Origin: Hyphomicrobiales bacterium
Lineage (GTDB): Bacteria; Pseudomonadota; Alphaproteobacteria; Rhizobiales; Rhizobiaceae
Reading direction: 5' to 3'
Assembly (NCBI GenBank): GCA_017305935.1
Contig: JAFKJU010000031.1
Coordinates: forward strand, 1 to 64,000
DNA: 64,000 nucleotides
The notes beneath the pieces were generated by a model. It did not search any database and was not told where the DNA came from. It saw only the letters and a list, made by a program, of their open reading frames with translations. A program made the position numbers and the translations under genes. The first letter of the stretch is position 1; each line of letters opens with the position of its first letter. This document shows, piece by piece, positions 35,449 through 44,798 of the stretch.

Positions 35449-35485
35449 GATAGTTTGTCATCAAATATTTGGATATCAAACTATC
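35449..35485. promoter_or_regulatory. Large dyad operator between the panE-like and aldehyde dehydrogenase genes
   Basis: GATAGTTTG (35449-35457) and CAAACTATC (35477-35485) are perfect inverted arms around a second palindrome CAAATATTTG (35462-35471). The layout also gives two overlapping copies of TTTG-n2/3-ATCAAA. Such sites suit MarR-family repressors; the MarR gene at 37085 is in the adjoining operon. Candidate promoter elements (TTGCGA, 17 bases, TAGTGT) for the rightward genes lie just downstream, so binding would block both directions. Confidence 0.6.
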
Positions 35486-35616
35486 TTGCGAGGGACGGCA
35501 GACTTCGCTAGTGTTGCGCCATAAGGGTCGGGACAGCGCGCATGCCGGAGGAGCGTCGGCGCGCGGCCTCGGCAAATCGCCTCTGGCGAGGCCGCATCAA
35601 TTCGGAGGAGATGTTC

Positions 35617-37065
35617 ATGGACAGCATTCAGCTTTTGATCGACAACGAGGATCGGGCCGCCATGTCCGGCGCGGTTTACGAACGGCGCGATCCTGTCACT
35701 GGCGAGATTGCATCGGTGTGTGCCGCCGCCGCGGCTGACGATGCCAGAGCCGCCGCCGATGCCGCCGCAGCGGCCTTCGCGCAATGGTCCGCAACCGGCC
35801 CCAACGAACGCCGCAGGCTGCTGCTCAAGGCGGCAGACATCATGGATTCCAAGGCGAGCGAGTTCATTCGCCTCATGACGGCCGAAACCGGCGCGACAGC
35901 GCCGTGGGGCGGGTTCAACACCATGCTCGCGGCCAATATCCTGCGCGAGGCCGCGTCGATGACGACCCAGATTACCGGAGAGATCATCCCCTCCGACAAG
36001 CCCGGAACGCTCGCCATGGGCGTTCGGCAGGCGGCAGGGGTCTGCGTCGGCATCGCGCCGTGGAACGCGCCGGTCATTCTCGGTACCCGCGCGCTCGCCA
36101 TGCCGCTTGCCTGCGGCAATACCGTTATCCTCAAGGCCTCCGAAATGTGCCCGGGCACGCATCGCCTCATCGGCGAGGTGCTGCGCGAGGCCGGCCTGCC
36201 CAAGGGCGTTGTCAACATCGTCACCAATGCCCCGGCCGATGCGTCCGCCGTCGTCGAGGCGCTGATCGCCCACCGCGCCGTCAAGCGCATCAATTTCACC
36301 GGATCGAGCCGCGTTGGAAAGATCATCGCCAAGCTGGCGGACGAACATCTCAAACCCGTTCTGCTGGAACTCGGCGGCAAGGCGCCCTTCGTCGTTCTCG
36401 ACGATGCCGACCTCGACGCGGCCGTCAATGCGGCGGCCTTCGGCGCCTATATGAACCAGGGCCAGATCTGCATGTCGACGGAGCGCATCATCGTCGATGC
36501 GGCGGTCGCCGACGCCTTCGTGGAAAAGCTGGCGGGCAAGGCGAAATCGCTGCCGGCCGGCGATCCGCGCGGGCATGTGGTCCTCGGCTCGCTGGTGACG
36601 CCGGAAGCGGCCGAACGGGTCCAGGAGATGGTCGACGACGCGGTCGCCAAAGGTGCGAAGCTCGTGGCCGGCGGCAAGCGCACCGGCTCGATCATGGAAG
36701 CGACGCTCCTCGATGGCGTGACGCCCGATATGCGCATCTATGCCGAGGAATCCTTCGGGCCGGCCAAGAGCGTCATCCGTGTTTCGGGCGACGAGGAAGC
36801 CATCCGGGTCGCCAACGATACCGAATACGGCCTGTCCTCGGCCGTGTTCAGCCGCAACGCCGAACGCGCCATGGCCGTTGCCCGGCGGATCGAAAGCGGG
36901 ATATGCCATATCAACGGCCCGACCGTTCACGACGAGGCGCAGATGCCCTTCGGCGGTGTCAAGGCCTCCGGATACGGCCGTTTCGGCGGCCGCGCGGCGA
37001 TTGCCGAATTCACCGATCTGCGGTGGATCACGGTGGAAGACGCCAACCAGCACTATCCGTTCTGA
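35617..37065 (+). CDS. NAD(P)-dependent aldehyde dehydrogenase (vanillin/salicylaldehyde dehydrogenase-like)
   Basis: 482 residues from ATG 35617, chosen over 35611 because the GGAGG box is correctly spaced only for the second ATG. The catalytic Glu is in LLELGGKAPFVVL and the nucleophilic Cys in NQGQICMSTERI; the cofactor loop FTGSSRVGKIIA is intact. The C-terminal GICHINGPTVHDEAQMPFGG is typical of the vanillin/salicylaldehyde dehydrogenase group. It would oxidise an aldehyde, possibly made by the downstream thiamine-dependent enzyme. Confidence 0.9.
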   Translation: MDSIQLLIDNEDRAAMSGAVYERRDPVTGEIASVCAAAAADDARAAADAAAAAFAQWSATGPNERRRLLLKAADIMDSKASEFIRLMTAETGATAPWGGFNTMLAANILREAASMTTQITGEIIPSDKPGTLAMGVRQAAGVCVGIAPWNAPVILGTRALAMPLACGNTVILKASEMCPGTHRLIGEVLREAGLPKGVVNIVTNAPADASAVVEALIAHRAVKRINFTGSSRVGKIIAKLADEHLKPVLLELGGKAPFVVLDDADLDAAVNAAAFGAYMNQGQICMSTERIIVDAAVADAFVEKLAGKAKSLPAGDPRGHVVLGSLVTPEAAERVQEMVDDAVAKGAKLVAGGKRTGSIMEATLLDGVTPDMRIYAEESFGPAKSVIRVSGDEEAIRVANDTEYGLSSAVFSRNAERAMAVARRIESGICHINGPTVHDEAQMPFGGVKASGYGRFGGRAAIAEFTDLRWITVEDANQHYPF

Positions 37066-37084
37066 CCCGTCGAAGAGTGTGACA

Positions 37085-37573
37085 GTGCCCCTATCCGAAA
37101 ACGCCGCCGCCGAAACGCCGGGACGCAACGAGATCGACATCCTGATCCCGGATGCGTTCCGGGACGTTCTCGGCTACCATCTTCGCGTGGCCCAGGAGGT
37201 CTCCTTCCAGGCGTTCAGCGCCATGCTGGAAAAGACCGACCTGAAGCCGGGCTGGTATTCGATCCTGACCATTCTTTCGAGGCACGAGGCGCTCACCCCT
37301 TCCGAACTGAGCAAGGTCTGCGGCCGCGACCGCTCGACCCTCACCTCCACGCTGAAGGGGCTTGCCATTCGCGGCCTGATCGAACGGCGACGCAACCCGG
37401 ACGACCAGCGCAGCTACAGCGTCTGCCTCACGGATGAGGGCTTCAGGATGCAGTCGCGGCTGCATGCGATCGCGCAGGAGCACGACCGCCGCCTCGACGA
37501 GATCGTCGGCAAGGACAAGGATGCCCTTCTGGCGATCCTGACGCGGATCGTGGGCTCGCTTGGCAGGGGCTGA
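37085..37573 (+). CDS. MarR-family transcriptional regulator
   Basis: 162 residues beginning GTG at 37085 (VPLSENAAAE). The winged helix is clear: WYSILTILSRHEALTPSELS, DRSTLTSTLKGLAIRGLIER and the wing RRRNPDDQRSYSVCLTDEG. It starts 19 bases after the aldehyde dehydrogenase stop. It is the natural ligand for the dyad operator at 35449-35485 and so should repress its own operon and the divergent panE-like operon until an aromatic or acid effector binds. Confidence 0.87.
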   Translation: MPLSENAAAETPGRNEIDILIPDAFRDVLGYHLRVAQEVSFQAFSAMLEKTDLKPGWYSILTILSRHEALTPSELSKVCGRDRSTLTSTLKGLAIRGLIERRRNPDDQRSYSVCLTDEGFRMQSRLHAIAQEHDRRLDEIVGKDKDALLAILTRIVGSLGRG

Positions 37574-37610
37574 ACCGTTTCGCGGCGGAGCGACGAAACT
37601 TGCGTGCCTG

Positions 37611-37712
37611 GAGCATTTCCGGTGAACACAGGTTCGCCGGAAATGCTCCATCTATTTGTTTTTGCGGCATTGTCCGACGCCGAAGCGATCGCGCTTCGGC
37701 TGGAAATGCTCT
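37611..37712. repeat. Rhizobial intergenic palindromic repeat (RIME-like)
   Basis: Arms GAGCATTTCCGG (37611-37622) and CCGGAAATGCTC form one hairpin; after a T-rich spacer (TTTGTTTTTGCGGC) a second hairpin CCGAAGCG-atcg-CGCTTCGG (37679-37698) and a final GGAAATGCTCT copy follow. This layout resembles the 100-base intergenic mosaic elements scattered through Rhizobium genomes. It may act as a terminator after the marR gene or alter expression of the next gene. Confidence 0.6.
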
Positions 37713-37722
37713 GGCCTCACAG

Positions 37723-39453
37723 ATGACGAAAGTGAACGAACCGATGACCGATGCAACGGCAGCAACCATCACCGCCGGCGGCGCGCTTCTCGCGCGACTG
37801 AAAGCGGTCGGCGTGGACTATATCTTTGCCAATTCGGGCACGGATTTTCCGCCGATCATCGAAGGACTGGCGGAGGCCTCGGCAAAACAGATCCCGCTGC
37901 CCAAGGCGATCGTCATTCCGCACGAGAATGCGGCCATGGGCATGGCCCACGGTTATTATCTGGCGACCGGCAAGGCGCAGGCGGTGATGGCGCATACCAA
38001 TGTCGGCCTTGCCAACTGCGCCATCGGCGCCATCAATGCCGCGACCGAGCATGTGCCGATGCTGATCTTTTCCGGGCGCACGCCGGTGGTCGAGAAAGGC
38101 CGGCTCGGCGCCAGAACCGTGCCGATCGGTTGGGGCCAGGAAATGCGCGACCAGACGGCGATGATCCGCGAATGCGTCAAATGGGATTACGAGTTGAAAT
38201 ATCCCGAACAGGCCGTCGAGATCGTGGATCGCGCCTTTGCGATTGCCGGTTCGACACCGCGCGGGCCGGTCTATCTCAGCCTGCCGCGCGAGGTCCTGTG
38301 CGAACCATGCCCTTCGGCCGGGCTTGAAGCGCCGGGCTCGATCGCGCCCGCCACGGCGGGGCCGCGCCATGTCGATCTGCAGCAGGCCGCAGCGCTTCTT
38401 GCCAAGGCAAGCAAGCCGCTGATCATTGCCCAGCGCGGCGCAGGATCGGAAGACGGCTTTGCAACGCTATCGCGATTTGCTTCGGATTGGGCAATCCCCG
38501 TCTGCCAGTATTGGGCGATCCAGCTGGCCGTGCCGACGGATCATCCCATGGCCGTCGGCTCCGATCCCGCGCCATGGCTGGCCGAGGCCGATCTCGTTTT
38601 CGTCGTCGATTGCCTTGCCCCGTGGTCGCCGGACATCCATGCGCTCAAGCCGGGCTGCAAGATCGTCCATATCGGGCAGGATCCGCTCTATTCGCGCTTT
38701 CCCGTTCGCAATTTTGCCTGCGATCTCGCCCTGATCGGCGACACGGCGCCTGTCCTGAACGACCTTGCGGACGCGGCGGCCCCGTTCCTGTCTGAAACCG
38801 AAAAGATGCGCGACAGCCGTCGCCAGGAGGTTTCGCAAGCGGCCCTTGAACGACGCCGGTCGGTCATGGCGCGGGCCGAGCAAGGCCGTGGCCCGGTAAT
38901 GTCGAAGGCTTTCGTCAGCGCCTGCCTGTCGGAGGCCATCGAAGGCAGGGATGCCGTCGTTCTGTCGGAACTCGGCGCGCCGCTCGAGGAACTGACGCTC
39001 CGCTCCCACGGCTCCTGGTTTCAGGAACCGCATTCGGGCGGGCTCGGCTGGTGCCTGCCCGCAGCGCTGGGCATGAAGCTCGCGCGGCCCGACAAGCTCG
39101 TGATCGCGACGATGGGGGACGGCTCCTACATGTTCGCCAACCCCGTCGCCTGCCACCAGATTTCGGAGGCCGTGGGAATCCCGCTTCTGGTCATCGTGCT
39201 CAACAATGCCGAGTGGGGCGCGGTGCGCCAATCGGTTCTCGGGGTCTATCCGGACGGCTTCGCCGCCCGGTCGAACGCCATGCCTCTCGTCTCCCTGTCT
39301 CCATCACCTGACTTCACAATGATTGCGGCCGCCAGTCGCGCCTGGACTGCCAAGGTCGATCGAAGCGAAGATCTCCCAAGTGTTTTACAGCAGGCGATAG
39401 AGCACGTCATGAAAAGAAAGACCCAGGCGTTCGTCGAGATCCAGATTGCATAG
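37723..39453 (+). CDS. Thiamine-diphosphate-dependent enzyme (acetolactate synthase/benzoylformate decarboxylase type)
   Basis: About 570 residues. The start is uncertain: ATG 37723 (MTKVNEP) or 37744 (MTDATAATIT); neither has a strong Shine-Dalgarno. The three-domain fold is complete: N-terminal pyrimidine-binding part with the catalytic Glu in IPHENAAMGMAHGYYLATG, a middle domain, and the diphosphate motif GDGSYMFANP..NN near residue 465. No FAD-binding residues are obvious. It should decarboxylate or ligate a 2-oxoacid; the linked aldehyde dehydrogenase suggests 2-oxoacid to aldehyde to acid. Confidence 0.88.
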   Translation: MTKVNEPMTDATAATITAGGALLARLKAVGVDYIFANSGTDFPPIIEGLAEASAKQIPLPKAIVIPHENAAMGMAHGYYLATGKAQAVMAHTNVGLANCAIGAINAATEHVPMLIFSGRTPVVEKGRLGARTVPIGWGQEMRDQTAMIRECVKWDYELKYPEQAVEIVDRAFAIAGSTPRGPVYLSLPREVLCEPCPSAGLEAPGSIAPATAGPRHVDLQQAAALLAKASKPLIIAQRGAGSEDGFATLSRFASDWAIPVCQYWAIQLAVPTDHPMAVGSDPAPWLAEADLVFVVDCLAPWSPDIHALKPGCKIVHIGQDPLYSRFPVRNFACDLALIGDTAPVLNDLADAAAPFLSETEKMRDSRRQEVSQAALERRRSVMARAEQGRGPVMSKAFVSACLSEAIEGRDAVVLSELGAPLEELTLRSHGSWFQEPHSGGLGWCLPAALGMKLARPDKLVIATMGDGSYMFANPVACHQISEAVGIPLLVIVLNNAEWGAVRQSVLGVYPDGFAARSNAMPLVSLSPSPDFTMIAAASRAWTAKVDRSEDLPSVLQQAIEHVMKRKTQAFVEIQIA

Positions 39454-39617
39454 CATTTGAACGAAGGCGATTTTCCGAAGCATCTCAGCGTTGAGTCTCG
39501 GAAGCCGCCGTCAGCCTCGACGAAGCTGGAATGCTCAATGAGAGCTACATGGCAATCAACAGCAGCGAAATTTATACCGACAAGGCAGTGTTTTTTGGAC
39601 TGCGTTGAGGCCACACT

Positions 39618-40110
39618 GACCTGAGAACCATCTCCCCTCCAGTTTTCGGGGGAGTCGTCGGTTTTCAATCTGGCCTTATGCGGCCTGTTTTTCCATAGCC
39701 ATTTTCATTGCGAACTCCCTGGGAGTGATGTTGCCCAGCGATGAGTGCGGTCTGTTCCTGTTGTAGTCTTCCTTCCATGCCGTAATGGCGGCGCGTGCCT
39801 GGGGCCTGGAAGTTTCTCTTGACGGCCTCGGCAAGAATCAGCTTGCCAGCCTGAGATCGGAAACCGCACGCCTGAGCCGGGCATTCTCGGCCTCCATATC
39901 CTTTAGACGCTTCACCTGGTCATTCTTACAGTCACCCCATTCCGTTCGCCAGCGGCATACCGGCAATATGTGACTTCCGTCACGTCTATCGACCGGATCG
40001 GTTCCTCCATCGACTTGCCTCGCGCATGCAGCGTCCTTCTGAGGCTCGCAAGTCTCACTTCATGAAGAACTACTTTGCAGGGGGAAGAGAGGCACCGGCT
40101 TTTGTGAGAG
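39618..40110 (-). mobile_element. Internally deleted IS3-family element remnant
   Basis: The orfB C terminus (ITAWKEDYNRNRPHSSLGNI, TPREFAMKMAMEKQAA, stop at 39678-39676) is joined directly to the orfA C-terminal part ([32 protein letters not shown]), itself frameshifted and preceded by [18 protein letters not shown]. So most of orfB has been deleted and only the ends remain. TGACCTGAGAACC near 39616 may be the right inverted repeat. The IS is a different subgroup from the one at 6521. Nothing recognisable lies between 39454 and 39615. Confidence 0.65.
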
Positions 40111-40208
40111 TGCAGCATTGGAACCAACAGCGCAATGAAGTCTTATGTTGCATGGCCCGATTGCGCTACACTAGGCGTTGCCGGCCATTTCCTATCGGGG
40201 TCAATTGC

Positions 40209-42200
40209 ATGCTTAAGCCGTTCGTCATCAATCCGCCGGTCTTCTTCGGATCACTGGTCATCGTTGGATTGTTCTTATGCATCGGCATATTCTTCCCATC
40301 CCAGGCGGAAGCGATATTCAGGGATCTCCAGGCCCATATACTGGCTAGTTTCGGATGGCTGTATCTTCTTGCGGTCGGTGTCATTTTGGCGTCCATGCTG
40401 CTCCTGTGTTTCAGCCGGTACGGTGATCTGAAGCTCGGTCCCGACGATTCCACACCCGATTTTAGCTTCCTGTCATGGATCGCCATGCTGTTTGCCGCCG
40501 GCATGGGCATTGGCCTCATGTTCTATGGCGTAGGTGAGCCGATGACGCACTATCTCACACCGCCAACCGCAGAGCCGCGGTCGGTCGCTGCGGTCCGCGA
40601 AGCCATGTCCGTGACGTTCCTGCATTGGGGTATCCATGCCTGGGGAGTCTATGCCGTCGTCGGCCTTTCGCTCGCCTATTTCGGCTACCGCTACAATCTG
40701 CCGCTCACCATACGCTCCGGTCTCTACCCGCTGCTCAAGGAACGCATCAATGGCCCCGTCGGCCACGCGGTCGATATCTTCGCGATCGTCGGGACGATTT
40801 TTGGCCTCGCCACATCGATGGGCGCAGGGGTCACCCAGATAAATTCCGGCCTGAACTTCGTCCTCGGCGTTCCGATCGCTCCTTCCGTGCAGTTGCTGAT
40901 CATCGCGTTTGTCACGGGCCTCGCCACGATCTCGGTTCTCACCGGCCTCGACAAAGGCGTGCGCATTCTCTCAGAACTCAACTTGCTCGTGGCTATCCTT
41001 CTGATGCTGTTCGTGCTTGCGGTCGGCCCTACGACGGAGCTTCTGCGGGATTTCGTGCAGAATCTTGGGCTCTATCTTGACAGCTTGGTGCTGCGCACCT
41101 TCAACATCTACGCTTACAACCCAACACCCTGGATCGATGCCTGGACCCTATTCTATTGGGCCTGGTGGATATCCTGGTCGCCTTTCGTCGGCATGTTCAT
41201 CGCGCGCATCTCACGCGGACGGACCGTGCGCGAATTCATCACTGCAGTGCTTTTCATCCCGGCAGGCTTCACCTTCGTCTGGATGACGGTCTTCGGCAAT
41301 ACCGCCATTTCCATCGACAACGGTCTAGCCGCCGGTGCGCTCGGAACGGCGATCGTCAACGATCTGTCGGTGGGCCTGTTCGAGTTTTTCACATATCTGC
41401 CATTTCCTGCGGTGACCTCAACCCTTGCGATCCTGCTGGTTGCGATCTTCTTTGTCACTTCGGCGGATTCGGGCTCGCTCGTCATCGATGCCATAGCGGC
41501 TGGCGGGGAAACGGAGACGACGACGCTGCAGCGCGTCTTCTGGTGCGCTTTCTCGGGTATCGTGGCAGCCGTGCTATTGCTCGCGGGCGGTCTGGCCGCC
41601 CTTCAATCCGTCACCATCGCGAGCGCGCTCCCGTTCGTGCTGGTCATTCTCGCCTTGCTTTGGTCGCTGCTGGCAGGCATGCGCGCCGATATGGCGCAGC
41701 AACGGGCCAACGGCGCTTCGGCAGGTGCGACTCCAGCTTATCCCGCAGCAGGTATCCCGTGGCAGCGCCGGCTCGGCCTCATGCTGCGCGCCCCCGGCGA
41801 AGCGGACGTACGGTTCTTTATCGCCCGGCAGGTGCGCCCGGCCCTCGAGCAGGTGGCGAAGGAACTGACCTCGCGCGGCCGACCCGCCGTCGTGCAGGAA
41901 GCGGACAACGGCGCCATCGCCCTTCGCTCCGATTCCGAGGGGGTGCGCGGCTTCGTTTACGGGGTTGCAGTCGCCAGCCATCCGCTCGCGGTGCTATCAC
42001 CCATGGCCGCAGGCAAACCGGAAGTCCGGTTCGAGGCGCGAACCTATTTCTCAAGCGGCAACCGTGGATACGACGTGATGGGAATGGCGCGCGAACAACT
42101 GATTTCCGATGTTCTGGTCCAGTTTGAGCGCTATCTCAACCTCGTGCAATCGCCGGACGTCCAGTTGGTGCACGGGGCCCCCGAACACGCCGCCACTTGA
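40209..42200 (+). CDS. BCCT-family betaine/carnitine/choline transporter
   Basis: 663 residues from [10 protein letters not shown]. About 12 membrane helices, with the family glycine motif ([20 protein letters not shown]) and the tryptophan-rich signature ([20 protein letters not shown], then [12 protein letters not shown]). A 130-residue C-terminal cytoplasmic domain follows, as in BetT, so length is closer to BetT than to CaiT. It should import a quaternary ammonium compound. It is next to, but convergent with, the E1/acyl-CoA dehydrogenase/CoA-transferase group. Confidence 0.92.
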   Translation: MLKPFVINPPVFFGSLVIVGLFLCIGIFFPSQAEAIFRDLQAHILASFGWLYLLAVGVILASMLLLCFSRYGDLKLGPDDSTPDFSFLSWIAMLFAAGMGIGLMFYGVGEPMTHYLTPPTAEPRSVAAVREAMSVTFLHWGIHAWGVYAVVGLSLAYFGYRYNLPLTIRSGLYPLLKERINGPVGHAVDIFAIVGTIFGLATSMGAGVTQINSGLNFVLGVPIAPSVQLLIIAFVTGLATISVLTGLDKGVRILSELNLLVAILLMLFVLAVGPTTELLRDFVQNLGLYLDSLVLRTFNIYAYNPTPWIDAWTLFYWAWWISWSPFVGMFIARISRGRTVREFITAVLFIPAGFTFVWMTVFGNTAISIDNGLAAGALGTAIVNDLSVGLFEFFTYLPFPAVTSTLAILLVAIFFVTSADSGSLVIDAIAAGGETETTTLQRVFWCAFSGIVAAVLLLAGGLAALQSVTIASALPFVLVILALLWSLLAGMRADMAQQRANGASAGATPAYPAAGIPWQRRLGLMLRAPGEADVRFFIARQVRPALEQVAKELTSRGRPAVVQEADNGAIALRSDSEGVRGFVYGVAVASHPLAVLSPMAAGKPEVRFEARTYFSSGNRGYDVMGMAREQLISDVLVQFERYLNLVQSPDVQLVHGAPEHAAT

Positions 42201-42301
42201 GCCAGTATCGAGACGATCGCGCGGCGACCACGGCAGGCGACGGAGGACGCTGCGCGATCTGCCAGACATCGAAACGCTGGAGGTCTGCTTGCGGTTGCGT
42301 G

Positions 42302-42489
42302 GCAGATCGAAGCCGCATCCGCCACGGGCGGGAATGTCGCTTTGGCGAAGGAACTGTTCAACAAGGATGGTCCGACACAGTTGCATGTCTCGCCCACCGC
42401 CATCATCAGTGCCTTTCACAAAGACATTTCCGATGAAAGATGCCCGGCGTTGATGGGAACGGAACCGGGGGCCTACGAAAGGCCTGCTC
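42302..42489 (+). other. Unassigned gene-like fragment
   Basis: A plus-strand frame reads WQIEAASATGGNVALAKELF then GPTQLHVSPTAIISAFHKDI and runs to past 42480 without a start codon or Shine-Dalgarno. It is protein-like and may be the tail of a lost gene, but I cannot assign a family. The 289 bases between the BCCT stop and the E1 stop otherwise show nothing. Confidence 0.3.
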
Positions 42490-44661
42490 TCATGAACACA
42501 TTTTCATCATGGTGTCGCGGATACCTTCCCTGGCGCCGAGGGCGGCGTGATTGAGGGGGGCGGAGACCGTCGGGGCCGCCAGACCGCCCGATACCCGGAG
42601 GATTTCGTGGTCGAGATAGTCGAAGAACCGTTCCTGGATCTCGGCGCACCACGTCGCGCCCATCGATAGCCGGCGCGCGGTTTGCTCAGCGATGAGCACC
42701 CGGTTCGTCTTTTTGATCGAGCGGCCAATGGTCTCCCAGTCCATGCCGTGATGGTCGAGATTGCGGAGATCGATGACCTCGGCATCGATGCCGCACTCTT
42801 CGGCAGCCTCAAGAGCGTGCTGGACCATGACCGATGTCGCAAGCACGGTGCAGGCCCCGCCCTCTCGCACCACACGGGCGGAGCCGAATGGAATGCAGAA
42901 TTCCCGATCCCCCGCGGGCACTTCGAACTCCCGCTGGTAGAAGGCGACATGTTCGAACACGACGACCGGATCGTCGCAACGCAGCGCCGAATTCATCAGG
43001 CCGATATAATCGAACGCCGTGGTCGGCATCACGATGCGCCAGCCGGGAAACATGCCGAAGAGCGCCGATGGATCACCCGAATGCTGGGAGCCGTAGCCCG
43101 TATGCGGCGAAATGCGCACCCGAAGCACCAGCGGCACCGGAAAACCGCCACCGAACATGTGCCGCACCTTGCCGACACCATTGACGATCTGGTCCGCGGC
43201 GGTGAAGCAGAAATCGCCGAACATGATCTCGACGATCGGCCGAAGACCGTTGAGCGCGGCGCCGAGCGCGACCCCTGTGAACCCGTTTTCGGCGATCGGC
43301 ATCGGCAGAATGCGCTGCGGCCAGCGTTCCAGTGCGCCTTTGGTAAATCCGCTGACGCCGCCGCGCATCTGGTGCGCGTCCTCGCCCATGACGACGATGG
43401 TGGGGTCGCGATCCATTGCGGCTGCAATGGTTTCGGACGCGGCGGTGACGTATTTGAGTGTCTCGACCGCGCCCTCACGCATCCTGTCATGATCGAGGAA
43501 GCGGGCGTCCCGCAATTCGGCGAGCGTGCCGACGATCCCTTCATCCACGGTCGCAGGATCGGGATAGAGGCGAGCGGGGATCTGGAGCGTATTGCCGCCG
43601 GCCACGGGCTCGGTCAGGCGTGCGGCGGCAGCCGCGACGCGTTCGGTCACCAGACTGTCGATGCGGGCGAACTCCTCCTTGCTCGCAAAGCCGAGCGAGG
43701 TCAGCCGGGCATGCGCGAGATGAATGGGATCGCGCTTTTTCCACTCCGCTTCCTCTTCGCGCGAGCGATAGCCGAAATCGCTCCCCGCGCGGCCGCCGGA
43801 CTGATGCAGATGGCGGTAGCAGAGCGCCTCCACCACGACGGGACCGCCGGTCTCGCGGATCATGCGGCGTGCTTCCATCATCGCCTTGCGAACGGCCACG
43901 ACATCCATTCCGTCGCACTCGATCGACGCGATACCGAGCATGGCCCCGCGGGACGCGAGCCGTATCTCTCGGGTCACCTCGGAGATGTGGGTGGAAACGC
44001 CGTAGAGATTGTTCTCGATGAAGAAAACCACGGGCAGGTTCTGCGCGGCGGCGATGTTCATTGATTCGTAGGTGGTGCCCGAAAGCGTTGCGCCGTCGCC
44101 GAAGAAGGTCACGGATATGGCGTCGCGACCGAGCATGCGATCCGCCAGCGCATAGCCTACGGCGTGCGGCGGATTCCCGCCGATAATCGCGGACGTCCCG
44201 ACAATGCCGGCGGCGGCGTGGCGCATGTGCATCGAGCCGCCACGGCCGCCGCAATAGCCAGGCATCAGCCCCATGATCTCGGCCATGAGACGATAAATTG
44301 CGTCATTCATGCCTTCCGCGAAGGCGTCGCGGCCGATGTCGAAATCCGCGGGCAATGCGGCATTCAGGAGCTTGGTCAGCACCTGGTGGTGGGCCCGGTG
44401 CGTGCCGTTGATCTTGTCATTCGTGCCGAGAACCGACATGGCGCCGACGCCGCAGGCCTCCTGCCCGATGCTCGCATGCGCCGGGCCATGGATCAGGCCG
44501 GCCTTTTCGAGATCGAGCAACTTTTCCTCGAACCGCCGGACGAGCAGCATCTGCCCATACCAGTTCACAAGGTCGCGCGCGCCTTCGTCGCGCCAGTCCG
44601 CCTCGTTCACCTCGATGCGGAACCACGGCGCCTTCGGCGAAATCGACAACTGGCTGACCAT
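42490..44661 (-). CDS. Fused E1 alpha-beta subunit of a 2-oxoacid dehydrogenase-like enzyme
   Basis: 723 residues. Residues 1-350 are an E1 alpha (YGQMLLVRRFEEKLLDLEKA, thiamine motif GDGATLSGTTYE..ENN); about 370-715 are an E1 beta (AIAAAMDRD-like ETIAAAMDRDPTIVVMGEDA, MPIAENGFTGVALGAALNGL, HTGYGSQHSGDPSALF). The start at 44661 has AAAGGA upstream. No E2 or E3 subunit is encoded nearby, so it may use chromosomal partners or act as a stand-alone decarboxylase. It is divergent from the acyl-CoA dehydrogenase across an IclR-type box. Confidence 0.9.
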   Translation of the reverse strand: MVSQLSISPKAPWFRIEVNEADWRDEGARDLVNWYGQMLLVRRFEEKLLDLEKAGLIHGPAHASIGQEACGVGAMSVLGTNDKINGTHRAHHQVLTKLLNAALPADFDIGRDAFAEGMNDAIYRLMAEIMGLMPGYCGGRGGSMHMRHAAAGIVGTSAIIGGNPPHAVGYALADRMLGRDAISVTFFGDGATLSGTTYESMNIAAAQNLPVVFFIENNLYGVSTHISEVTREIRLASRGAMLGIASIECDGMDVVAVRKAMMEARRMIRETGGPVVVEALCYRHLHQSGGRAGSDFGYRSREEEAEWKKRDPIHLAHARLTSLGFASKEEFARIDSLVTERVAAAAARLTEPVAGGNTLQIPARLYPDPATVDEGIVGTLAELRDARFLDHDRMREGAVETLKYVTAASETIAAAMDRDPTIVVMGEDAHQMRGGVSGFTKGALERWPQRILPMPIAENGFTGVALGAALNGLRPIVEIMFGDFCFTAADQIVNGVGKVRHMFGGGFPVPLVLRVRISPHTGYGSQHSGDPSALFGMFPGWRIVMPTTAFDYIGLMNSALRCDDPVVVFEHVAFYQREFEVPAGDREFCIPFGSARVVREGGACTVLATSVMVQHALEAAEECGIDAEVIDLRNLDHHGMDWETIGRSIKKTNRVLIAEQTARRLSMGATWCAEIQERFFDYLDHEILRVSGGLAAPTVSAPLNHAALGAREGIRDTMMKMCS

Positions 44662-44706
44662 GGATTTCCTTTCAAGAGACTGACGGAGCATCGCGAATTC
44701 CATTTC

Positions 44707-44721
44707 TGGAAATTAATTCCG
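44707..44721. promoter_or_regulatory. IclR-type operator box 1
   Basis: TGGAAATTAATTCCG differs at two positions from the IclR consensus TGGAAATNATTTCCA. It lies in the divergent promoter between the E1 fusion and the acyl-CoA dehydrogenase, 46 bases upstream of the E1 start and 78 bases upstream of the acyl-CoA dehydrogenase start. Confidence 0.55.
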
Positions 44722-44798
44722 ATTTTGATTGATTGTCAAACGATGCCGTGCAAGCCTTGTGTCCCAACAAGCTCTCTTCATCTCGCGAAAGTTCAGCT

